Positions 8,582 to 16,224 of a DNA stretch of 42,759 nt are shown piece by piece (position 1 is the stretch's first letter; every line of letters begins with the position of its first letter). The stretch covers positions 1-42,759 of the forward strand of contig CALAYC010000034.1 in assembly GCA_937894935.1 (NCBI GenBank). Reading direction: 5' to 3'. The notes beneath the pieces were generated by a model. The model saw only the letters and a list, made by a program, of their open reading frames with translations. It was not told the origin of the DNA and made no database searches. The position numbers and the translations under genes were made by a program. This stretch comes from an uncultured Verrucomicrobiota bacterium (GTDB lineage Bacteria; Verrucomicrobiota; Verrucomicrobiia; Limisphaerales; JADLHS01).

Positions 8582-9676
8582 TTAACGTGCCAGCGGAAAT
8601 CGCACCGTTACCGTCGTGCCTTTGCCAAGTTCGCTATCCAGCGTGAGCGTTCCGCCGTGAATCTCCGCGAGCCGACGCGCGATTGTCAGACCGAGTCCTA
8701 ATCCTTGCTGCTCATGTGTCTTGCGATCAAACTGCATGAACGCTCCGAGCTTCGTCAGTTGCTCCGCCGAAATTCCGCGCCCCTGATCTTTGATCTGCAA
8801 CACGGTCGCTTCAGCCGCCGCACTCAACACGACCTGCACCGGCGTCCCGGCCTTGGAAAACTTGAATCCGTTGTGAATCAACTCTTCCACCAGTTTCGCA
8901 AAATATTCTTCCGAAACCGGCACGGACACCGGTGAAAGCTGCAATTGCAAATCGTTTGGCCGCTTCGCTTCTTCCGCAATTCGCTGCGCCACGCGTTCGA
9001 CGTGTTTATCTCCTTCCGCCGTATTCTTGCCACGCAAAGCTGCAATTTTCTGCGGGTCAGCGCGGATAATTTCCAATTGCGAATACGCGAGAAACGTTTC
9101 GATCAACCGCTGCAAGGCTCGACCGCTCTGCACAATGGTCTGGCCCATGTCCGCGATTTCTTCCGTCGAAAGCGAAGCGGGATCAGCAGCGAGCAATTCG
9201 CCGTACGCGAGAATTCCATTGAGCGGTGTGCGCAATTCATGCGGCAGCATCATGCTCAGGTTGTCGCGCAAATCTTTCAGCGCCTCACCCGCCTGTTCGC
9301 GCACTTTTTCCGCGATTTTCAATCGCGCTTCCACTGCTGCGTAAAGACCGTCGAGAGTGAATGGCTTAGGAAGATAATCGTTCGCGCCGAGTTCCATTCC
9401 GTGTCGCATGCCAGCGTTATCCGCCAGACCGGTCATGAGGATAAATGGAATTGTTGCAGTAGCGGATTCGTTGCGTAATGCGGACAGCGTGGCGTAGCCG
9501 TCCATTTTTTCCATGTTCACGTCGCAGAGCACCAGATCCGGAAGATGCTTGCGGGCGGCCTCAATACCGGCCTCGCCGTTCGAAGCTTCAATGACTTCAT
9601 AGCCGCGCTGTCCCAACGCCATGTGCACCATTTCGCGCAACCATTCTTCGTCATCAATGACTAAAATACGTTTCAT
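8582..9676 (-). CDS. Hybrid response regulator-histidine kinase
   Basis: The 364-residue protein begins with a receiver domain: acidic pocket DDE at residues 8-10, phosphoacceptor Asp52 in LVLCDVNM, and Lys104 in LPKPF. A coiled-coil linker follows, then a HisKA dimerisation domain with His146 in MLPHELRTPLNG. The HATPase domain has an N box (EELIHNGFKFS) and G boxes (KDQGRGI, GLGLGLTIARRL). There is no membrane segment or sensory domain. The kinase is therefore probably cytoplasmic and controlled through phosphorylation of its own receiver domain. No partner regulator is adjacent. It is followed after a 98-base gap by gltA on the same strand. Confidence 0.92.
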   Translation of the reverse strand: MKRILVIDDEEWLREMVHMALGQRGYEVIEASNGEAGIEAARKHLPDLVLCDVNMEKMDGYATLSALRNESATATIPFILMTGLADNAGMRHGMELGANDYLPKPFTLDGLYAAVEARLKIAEKVREQAGEALKDLRDNLSMMLPHELRTPLNGILAYGELLAADPASLSTEEIADMGQTIVQSGRALQRLIETFLAYSQLEIIRADPQKIAALRGKNTAEGDKHVERVAQRIAEEAKRPNDLQLQLSPVSVPVSEEYFAKLVEELIHNGFKFSKAGTPVQVVLSAAAEATVLQIKDQGRGISAEQLTKLGAFMQFDRKTHEQQGLGLGLTIARRLAEIHGGTLTLDSELGKGTTVTVRFPLAR

Positions 9677-9774
9677 GAGTCAGCGACATTTCGGTGAAAC
9701 TTAGCTCCGAAAGCCCTCTCTTTCCAATGCCTGCGGCATCCTGGCCGCAAAATGTCAGACGCCGATAGCGGTGC

Positions 9775-11061
9775 TTACTTGCGTTGCGCCATCGGAACAT
9801 ATCCGTGCTGCGTCTCGCCGATATAAATCTGCCGTGGCCGGCAAATCCGGCTCTTCGGATCGTCGGCAATCTCCTTGTAGTTCGCGATCCATCCCGGCAT
9901 CCGCCCGATCGCAAAAATCACCGTGAACATCTCCACCGGAATTCCCAGCGCACGCATGATAATGCCGCTGTAGAAATCCACGTTTGGATACAACTTACGT
10001 TCCACGAAGTACGAATCCCGCAGCGCGGCTTCTTCCAGCTTCTTCGCAATATCCAACAACGGATCGTTAATCTTCAATGAACCCAGAACATCATCGCAGG
10101 CTTTCTTGATGATCTTCGCGCGCGGATCGTAATTCTTGTAAACCCGATGACCGAAACCCATCAGGCGTTTGCCGCTGGTTTTATCTTTGGCCGCCGCGAT
10201 GAATTTCGATCCATCGTCTCCTTCACGATGAATCTGTTGCAACATCTCCACGACCGCCTGATTCGCGCCGCCGTGCAGCGGGCCCCACAACGCGCAGACC
10301 CCCGCCGCACAACTCGCATACAGATTGGCCTGACTCGATGCCACCATGCGCACTGTCGAGGTGGAACAATTCTGCTCGTGATCCGCGTGCAGCAGAAAAA
10401 TCAAATCCAACGCCCGCACCACTTCCGGTTTGATTTCGTAATCGTCATACGGCTCCGAGAACAACATGTGCAGGAAGTTCGCCGTGTACTTATAGGCGTT
10501 CTTTGGATAAATGATCGGGCGACCGATAGATTTGCGATACGAGAACGCCGCAATCGTGCGCACCTGTGAAATCAACCGCGCCACATGCACGTCGAAATTG
10601 CTGAGATCGCCCTGCATCAACTCCGGATAAAAACAGCTCGCCGCGTTGATCATCGCCGAGAGAATCGCCATCGGATGCGCCGTGGCAGGGAATCCCTCGA
10701 AGTGATGCTTCATGTTCTCATGCAAAATCTGATTTTCCGTGAGCAAGTCGGAAAAACGCTGCATTTCCGGACGGGTTGGCAGATGCCCGTAGATAATCAG
10801 ATACGCTGTCTCAACGAACGAGGATTTCTCGGCCAGTTGTTCAATCGGAATACCGCGATAACGCAGAATTCCTTTTTCGCCATCGATAAAAGTGATCTTG
10901 CTCTGACACGCGCCGGTGTTGCCGTAGCCTTCATCCAGCGTGATGTATCCGGTACTGGACCGCAGCGATGAAATGTCCACCGCCTTTTCACCTTCGGAAC
11001 CGACGACGACGGGAAGCGAGTAGGATTTGCCCTCCAATTCAAGTTTTGCCTCTGTGCTCAT
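9775..11061 (-). CDS. gltA: Citrate synthase
   Basis: The 428-residue protein starts MSTEAKLELEGKSYSLPVV. It contains the type II citrate synthase landmarks: GILRYRGIPIEQLAE, FLLHADHEQNCSTSTVRM with a catalytic His, LWGPLHGGANQAV with the second His, and GFGHRVYKNYDPRA. It condenses oxaloacetate with acetyl-CoA as the first step of the TCA cycle. The start at 11061 gives the usual GltA length. The open frame extends 49 residues further upstream without family similarity. The N-terminal extension before the fold is typical of hexameric Gram-negative enzymes. Confidence 0.97.
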   Translation of the reverse strand: MSTEAKLELEGKSYSLPVVVGSEGEKAVDISSLRSSTGYITLDEGYGNTGACQSKITFIDGEKGILRYRGIPIEQLAEKSSFVETAYLIIYGHLPTRPEMQRFSDLLTENQILHENMKHHFEGFPATAHPMAILSAMINAASCFYPELMQGDLSNFDVHVARLISQVRTIAAFSYRKSIGRPIIYPKNAYKYTANFLHMLFSEPYDDYEIKPEVVRALDLIFLLHADHEQNCSTSTVRMVASSQANLYASCAAGVCALWGPLHGGANQAVVEMLQQIHREGDDGSKFIAAAKDKTSGKRLMGFGHRVYKNYDPRAKIIKKACDDVLGSLKINDPLLDIAKKLEEAALRDSYFVERKLYPNVDFYSGIIMRALGIPVEMFTVIFAIGRMPGWIANYKEIADDPKSRICRPRQIYIGETQHGYVPMAQRK

Positions 11062-11167
11062 GCGAATGATTTGCCTGCTCTCACTCGCAGTCTGCGAAGA
11101 AGAAAAAAAATTGGCAAGGCGCGAAACCTGTTTTCCCGGATTTTTTAATCGGAAAATTCTGCACCGC

Positions 11168-11527
11168 TCAACCGCGATACACCGCGCGCGCCGTGCAGGT
11201 TTCCGCAACGACTACTTCCGTCAACAGCGGCAACTTCGGTTTCAGTCGTTTCCAAATCCACGCTGCGATCTCCTCGCTCGTGGGATTCTCCAGGCCCGAC
11301 ACTTCGTTCAGATAACGATGATCGAGTTTTTCCCACAGCGGTTTGAATGCCGTTTTGATGTCCGCATAATCCATCAACCAACCCAACTTCGGATCGCACT
11401 CGCCCGCCACCGCGATTTCCACTTTGAAACTGTGACCGTGCAGCCGACGGCATTTATGCGACTTCGGCAAATGAGGCAACAAATGCGCCGCCTCGAACTG
11501 AAACGTTTTTCTAAGCTCCATCTTCAT
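11168..11527 (-). CDS. queD: 6-pyruvoyl-tetrahydropterin synthase / QueD family protein
   Basis: The 119-residue protein has the family landmarks. FEAAHLLPHLP carries the first zinc His, and CRRLHGHSFKVE carries the catalytic Cys and two further zinc His residues. MDYADIKTAF and LDHRYLNE follow, and the C-terminal ETCTARAVY holds the pterin-anchoring Glu. QueD makes 6-carboxy-tetrahydropterin for queuosine; relatives make pterins. Its start overlaps the luxC-like stop by four bases (ATGA), so it is translationally coupled to that cluster rather than to other queuosine genes. The exact substrate in this context is therefore open. Confidence 0.88.
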   Translation of the reverse strand: MKMELRKTFQFEAAHLLPHLPKSHKCRRLHGHSFKVEIAVAGECDPKLGWLMDYADIKTAFKPLWEKLDHRYLNEVSGLENPTSEEIAAWIWKRLKPKLPLLTEVVVAETCTARAVYRG

Positions 11528-12885
11528 GATTCAAAATCTGTCCAGGTAATCAAATCCGCCAACGCCGGCCGACCATCGTGTCGCCACAACAACGGCGGCT
11601 CTTGCATCTGGCCGAGCGGACAAACCCGCGTCGCACCCCACCGCGCCAATCGCACTGCAAATTCCGCGACGCGATGGTCCGGCACGGCGAGCCCGACCGT
11701 GGACACGTAACCGCGCACGTTATCCGCGTTCCGCAGCACTTCCTCCAAATCCGCCACCGGCCTTATATGAATGAACCGATGCAAACACGATTGCGGAAAT
11801 TGCGGATCTGCCTCACACACCACCGTCCACGCCGTGGTCTCCGCACTTTGCCAAATGCGCGTCTCCGATGAATGTGCTGCGCGCATCTCATAAATCGCTC
11901 GCCGCGACGCTATAGTCGCTGCAACCTCCGCAGGAACGCGTCCGCGCGGTTCAATCGCTTCGCGCTGCACCAATTCCGCGGCAAGATGTTCGGCAAACTG
12001 ATCCGGCGCTATTGCCCCGCCGCTTTGAACATAAAACACGTGCGGTGAGAGACAGCCCAATTGATCCCACGCCACCACGTCGTCCGCAGCGCGCGCGACC
12101 ACCTTTTTCGCATTGAACGACGTCAAAACTTCATTCGCGATAAATCCAAAACTCACGCGATGACCGTAACCGAGAAATTTTGCTCGCGCCGGAAGCCGCT
12201 GCCGAATCGCGTACAACGTTTCGTTACTGCCCGTCGCCGTCACCCAGTCCGCCGCAGCGAACAGCACATGCTCCAGGTGCTCATCGCCGCCGCGCCATTC
12301 GGCAATTTCCAGACACGCCGCCAGCTTGGGATCAATTTCGTAAATCGAATGCGCAAACAAACGCGGTAACAACGTCGTGCCGCGCGCACATTTCACAAAT
12401 TGCGCTGAGCGGGTCAGAAATCCGGTCACAATGCTCATCAGCGCAGCGTTCGGAATATTTCCCGCCGCAATGTGCACCAGGAACTCCGGGCCACTCGCGA
12501 TAGCAGCGCGACCGCTTTCAACTTCCGCATCACTCGCCACCAGTTCGTCTAATCGCCGCTCATCGCCCAGTTCCTGTTTCAACCAGGCGCGAAAATTTTC
12601 CCGGGTTAATTGTTTGAAAAAATTATCCAATCCCCGCCGCAGCGTTGCCGCGCTGAAACCCAACACCTGCGGCCCGTATTCTTCCGCGAGCCGCCGAAAT
12701 TTATTCTCCGGCTGCATCCAGTTTTCCGCCACCTCCACCAGCACGCGCACGATCTGCTCCGTTGAACGTTCCAACAGATACGTTTCGCGATTTCGCCGCA
12801 ACGTCATCGCCGCTTCCGCGAGTAAAGCCGGCGTAAGCGTCGCTTCCGGCGGCAGGTCCGCGAGAAAATAATTGGGCAGATTCAT
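11524..12885 (-). CDS. Acyl-CoA reductase, LuxC family
   Basis: The 453-residue protein matches the LuxC / acyl-CoA reductase family. An N-terminal helical region is followed by an aldehyde-dehydrogenase-like fold with PEFLVHIAAGNIPNAAL (nucleotide-binding turn) and DQLGCLSPHVFYVQSGG, where the Cys is the expected thioester-forming residue. The C-terminus holds STVGLAVPDHRVAE and CPLGQMQEPP. LuxC enzymes reduce an activated acyl group to an aldehyde with NADPH. Its ATG overlaps the MFS stop codon and its stop overlaps the queD-like start. No luxAB luciferase or luxD thioesterase is near, so it is not a bioluminescence operon. Confidence 0.88.
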   Translation of the reverse strand: MNLPNYFLADLPPEATLTPALLAEAAMTLRRNRETYLLERSTEQIVRVLVEVAENWMQPENKFRRLAEEYGPQVLGFSAATLRRGLDNFFKQLTRENFRAWLKQELGDERRLDELVASDAEVESGRAAIASGPEFLVHIAAGNIPNAALMSIVTGFLTRSAQFVKCARGTTLLPRLFAHSIYEIDPKLAACLEIAEWRGGDEHLEHVLFAAADWVTATGSNETLYAIRQRLPARAKFLGYGHRVSFGFIANEVLTSFNAKKVVARAADDVVAWDQLGCLSPHVFYVQSGGAIAPDQFAEHLAAELVQREAIEPRGRVPAEVAATIASRRAIYEMRAAHSSETRIWQSAETTAWTVVCEADPQFPQSCLHRFIHIRPVADLEEVLRNADNVRGYVSTVGLAVPDHRVAEFAVRLARWGATRVCPLGQMQEPPLLWRHDGRPALADLITWTDFES

Positions 12886-14123
12886 AATCCTCCCTCCTGC
12901 ACTTCGCGTTTGCGCAATGCATTCAATCCCACCAGTCCCAACAACGAAATCACCACGAAAGCAGCCAGCGTGTAATAAAGCGGAAAGTAACCTTCAATCG
13001 TCGCGGCGCGTTGACCGAGTCGCTTTACCGCATCGCCCGCCAGCCAATGCGATAAATTTCCCAACAAGCCGCCAATCGTAATGAACAGTCCGAACACCCG
13101 TCCGCGTACCGCATCCGGCACGGATTCCATCAACATCGCTTCGATCATCGGATAACTCGCCATGAAGAAAAATCCGTATAACAACAAAACCGGAATCGCT
13201 CCCGCTTTCGGCACGTGTGGAAAAATCGCGACCAACGCAGCAGCAATGAGCAACACTGTCGTGGTCCAGCGTTTGCGCCCGCGATCGCTGAAATGTCCGA
13301 AGAGCGGATTACTGATTGCACTCGGCAAAAAGATAAAACTCAAAATAACTCCGGTCAGTCCAATGCCATAACCGTGTGCCTGTTGTAAGAAGAGCGACCC
13401 CAGGCTGCCCATACTCGCGCCAGCAAAATCCCGTAAACAAAACGCAAACGCACTCGCGATGAAACACGCCCACATCGCGCCAGTGGGAAATAATTTCTGC
13501 GGCGACACATCCTTCCGCCGCGACGATTCATCCACTTTTTCTTCATCCGCCAACCACGCGAACAATCCCGCCATCGCAATTCCCAACAGGCCGAACTCCA
13601 AAACCGGTCGTCGCCACGCAGCGGCACCGAGCGACGCCTCCAAAATTCCGGCCCGCCAGCCGGAATAAATTGGCCCGAGAAAAAATCCAACGCTCGCGCC
13701 CATGCCGATGAACCCCAGCGCCCGTCCCGCTTGATTCGGAAACAGCCGCACAATCATCGCCGTCGCTGCCGGATGGAAAAAACTTCCGCCAATGCCAGCG
13801 ACAATTACTGCGATGAGCGCCCATACATAATTCGGCGCAATGGCGAGACCAATAAAACCAGCGGCATTGATGAACAGTCCCCAGCCTAATAATTTTTTGC
13901 GACTCATCCGGTCCGCTAACACGCCGAGGAAATAACTCGGCAGAAAATACGCCACCATCATCGCCGTCACGAGCGCCGTCGCCTGGCCGACGTTTGCAAA
14001 TCCAAAATCCCGCTGCATCAGCAGATACAACGGCAACAGCGCCACGTGATAGACATGCGTGAACGCATGCAGCGCTCCCACGAGCCACAAGGCGCGCGTT
14101 TTCTGTTGGCGTTCCAAACTCAT
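12882..14123 (-). CDS. Major facilitator superfamily transporter
   Basis: The 413-residue protein has about 12 hydrophobic helices. FLGVLADRMSRKKLLG between helices 2 and 3 is the MFS loop motif G-x-x-x-D-R-x-x-R-K. The second half has a matching FGHFSDRGRKRW motif. MFS proteins move small molecules by secondary transport across the inner membrane. It ends with a conserved-looking LGLVGLNALRKR tail and overlaps the next gene by four bases. Its position between the luxE-like and luxC-like genes suggests it exports or imports the substrate or product of that pair; this is inference. Confidence 0.92.
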   Translation of the reverse strand: MSLERQQKTRALWLVGALHAFTHVYHVALLPLYLLMQRDFGFANVGQATALVTAMMVAYFLPSYFLGVLADRMSRKKLLGWGLFINAAGFIGLAIAPNYVWALIAVIVAGIGGSFFHPAATAMIVRLFPNQAGRALGFIGMGASVGFFLGPIYSGWRAGILEASLGAAAWRRPVLEFGLLGIAMAGLFAWLADEEKVDESSRRKDVSPQKLFPTGAMWACFIASAFAFCLRDFAGASMGSLGSLFLQQAHGYGIGLTGVILSFIFLPSAISNPLFGHFSDRGRKRWTTTVLLIAAALVAIFPHVPKAGAIPVLLLYGFFFMASYPMIEAMLMESVPDAVRGRVFGLFITIGGLLGNLSHWLAGDAVKRLGQRAATIEGYFPLYYTLAAFVVISLLGLVGLNALRKREVQEGGL

Positions 14124-14219
14124 ACTTCAAAATCACCAGCTACAAACTGACACGAATAAACCGACCTCGCGGTTGACTTGCCGATCTGATCGTTTTGCAC
14201 TGCGTTCATTTGTGATAAA

Positions 14220-15413
14220 TCAATTTCCCGGCATCAACGAACAGCCGCGTGCTTCGGCCGCAGACGCTCGCCCAATCAATTCAAATCCATCGCCGCAGCG
14301 TCGCGCCAAATCCTCTGTTTGAATCGCCTGCACCGAAAACACGTTCGCCAGATCGAACACCTGCAACAGCCCGACTTCGCCCTCGCCTACTTCACGACCA
14401 TTCTCCGGCGAAATCACCCGCGCCCGCGCCCACGGCGGAAATCGAAAACGTCGCGTCGCTACCTCCGTTTTTCCTGAAACATGCAACTCTTCACCTGACA
14501 CCTGATACCTGACACCCGACACCTCTCGCCCATCTGACACCTCATACGCTTGCGAACTCAACTCGCTCATGCCGTATTCGCAAATAATGCTTTCCGCGGA
14601 CACACCGAGACGCTCCGTGATGAGCTGATGCAACTCCGCTTTCGGCATCGTACGCGAACGCCCTTTGTAACCGCCGGTTTCCAACACGCGCGAATTCGCC
14701 GGAAGCATCAGCCGAATGTTTTGTTTCTCCAATTCATCCAGCAGATGGACATACGAGAAGGCTGTCCCAAGAACGAGCAATGGTTTACGCGAACTGCCAT
14801 TGCGCAAAACTGAAAGCGCCGCGTTAAAATCCAAGTACCACGAACCATCCTCTGCCACGCGACCCACAAATGCATTGTCTGATTCAGCCATCTTTCGGCG
14901 CACGTAATCGAACATGTGCACCAAAGAAGAATGCGGCGTTTGTTCCGCCAGCGGCGTCAGGCTGAGCAAACGAAAATCAGAAATCCGCAATCGTAGATTC
15001 TCGCACAACCACGGCCACAGCGACGCTTCATAGAGCGCCAGCGAATCTGCATTGTGAAAATGCCGACTCGGTCGCTGTTCCGTCGTGCCACTGGAATGAA
15101 AAACGTGCGTGCGATCCTCCGGATGCAGGCAGGTTAATTCCAGCTCCTTGAACGCCGCCGTCGGCACGCACGGAATCTCCGTCCAATGATTCACGTGGCT
15201 CGGCTTAATCCCGCGCACATGGCACAATCGCTGATACGCGGGATTATTTTTGTACTGCAACGTGAACAGCATCACCGCGAGGCCGCCGAACTCGATATCC
15301 ATGTGTTTGCGATACGCCGGATCGTTGGTGGCGTCGCCGAGGAAGAATTCGTCGCTCCAAAAGCCAATGTGATCGCGCACGCGCGCGGCGAATACGGAAA
15401 GTTCAGTCGTCAT
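14220..15413 (-). CDS. LuxE-family acyl-protein synthetase / acid-activating enzyme
   Basis: The 397-residue protein matches the LuxE domain, a member of the ANL adenylate-forming superfamily. Residues about 105-115 contain HVFHSSGTTEQRPSRHF, the Ser/Thr/Gly-rich AMP-binding loop. ICEYGMSELSSQAYE is the second adenylate motif, and the C-terminus has FELIGRASAAEARGCSL. LuxE activates a fatty or other carboxylic acid as an acyl-AMP and passes it to its own or a partner thiol, feeding LuxC. It is the first gene of the minus-strand cluster, 96 bases before the MFS gene. Residues about 289-308 are encoded by short degenerate repeats (see the repeat entry) and may be an insertion relative to relatives. 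Confidence 0.85.
   Translation of the reverse strand: MTTELSVFAARVRDHIGFWSDEFFLGDATNDPAYRKHMDIEFGGLAVMLFTLQYKNNPAYQRLCHVRGIKPSHVNHWTEIPCVPTAAFKELELTCLHPEDRTHVFHSSGTTEQRPSRHFHNADSLALYEASLWPWLCENLRLRISDFRLLSLTPLAEQTPHSSLVHMFDYVRRKMAESDNAFVGRVAEDGSWYLDFNAALSVLRNGSSRKPLLVLGTAFSYVHLLDELEKQNIRLMLPANSRVLETGGYKGRSRTMPKAELHQLITERLGVSAESIICEYGMSELSSQAYEVSDGREVSGVRYQVSGEELHVSGKTEVATRRFRFPPWARARVISPENGREVGEGEVGLLQVFDLANVFSVQAIQTEDLARRCGDGFELIGRASAAEARGCSLMPGN
14492..14547 (-). repeat. Short degenerate tandem repeat inside the luxE-like gene
   Basis: On the minus strand, imperfect 8-10-base units of the form TCAGGTGTCAGGTATCAG are repeated about five times. They encode a run rich in V-S-G/V-R-Y-Q between two conserved parts of the LuxE domain. 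The same words (CAGGTG, TGTCAGGTAT) occur in the intergenic inverted repeat at 7511-7592. The frame is preserved through the repeat. Confidence 0.6.
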
Positions 15414-15547
15414 TGCGGTTTTTATTTACAGGCTGGTTTTCCGCCACAGCCTGAACGGTCAGTTTAGGCAAAGTTGCCGTCGCAGCAATGAAGTTTTTTC
15501 ACCGTGTGGAGGATATCAGGCCTTCCGCCCAACCTCCGAAACGCGTT

Positions 15548-16108
15548 TTAGAAGCCCGACTGCTTCAACTTCCCGATCGCCTCTTCCATCTCGCGTAAAT
15601 GCACGTCGGCATTAGGCGAATCCGTCACATGCAACACCTTGCCGTCCTTACCAATCAAAAAACTCACGCGCTTGGCGCGAGCGCGATCCGGCATGCGCAC
15701 TCCGAACGCATCCGCAATTTTCCCTTCCGTGTCGGCGAGCAGATTGAAATTCAAATTATGCTTTGCAATGAAGGCGCGATGACTCTCCGCATCATCAAAA
15801 CTCACACCCACCACTTCCACATCAGCCTTCTGCAAGTCGCCCATACGATCACGCAAACCACACGCTTCCTTCGTGCAACCGGGTGTATCGTCTTTCGGAT
15901 AAAAATAGAGCAACACGTTTTTCTTTCCGCGCGCAGCAGCGAGTTGCCATTCCTTGCCATTCTGATCGCGACCGGAAATCGCCGGTGCCGCATCGCCGAC
16001 TTTGACCTTGAGCGTTGCCTCCTGCGCCATGGCAAACGAGGCGACGAGCATTATCGCGCTAAGCAACATTCCAGTGAAACGCTGAAGCGTGAAGCGATTG
16101 GTTATCAT
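15548..16108 (-). CDS. Secreted peroxiredoxin of the BCP/PrxQ type
   Basis: The 186-residue protein starts MITNRFTLQRFTGMLLSAI and has a signal peptide ending near AMAQEA, so it is predicted to be periplasmic. VGDAAPAISGRDQNG opens the thioredoxin-like fold. FYPKDDTPGCTKEACGLRD contains the peroxidatic Cys and, five residues on, the resolving Cys of the BCP/PrxQ class. Such enzymes reduce hydrogen and organic peroxides with thiol donors. The open frame extends to 16252 without similarity and overlaps the divergent AbgT gene; the ATG at 16108 gives a good signal peptide. Periplasmic BCP is less common than the cytoplasmic form. Confidence 0.9.
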   Translation of the reverse strand: MITNRFTLQRFTGMLLSAIMLVASFAMAQEATLKVKVGDAAPAISGRDQNGKEWQLAAARGKKNVLLYFYPKDDTPGCTKEACGLRDRMGDLQKADVEVVGVSFDDAESHRAFIAKHNLNFNLLADTEGKIADAFGVRMPDRARAKRVSFLIGKDGKVLHVTDSPNADVHLREMEEAIGKLKQSGF

Positions 16109-16224
16109 GCGAGCCACTCTAGAACGGCATTTATAACCCGACAAGAGTTCGTTTGGCGGATGAATTTGCCCGCCCGCGCGATTCGAGACTTGCTCTGATT
16201 TTCTCAATCCGGCTTGCTCTAAGA

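Noticed and set aside
14492..14547. CRISPR-like or minisatellite array
   Set aside because: Units are 8-10 bases, degenerate, without spacers, and lie in frame within a coding gene.
11168..15413. Bioluminescence (lux) operon
   Set aside because: LuxC- and LuxE-like genes are present but luciferase luxAB, luxD and luxG are absent, and an MFS and a pterin enzyme gene are interleaved.
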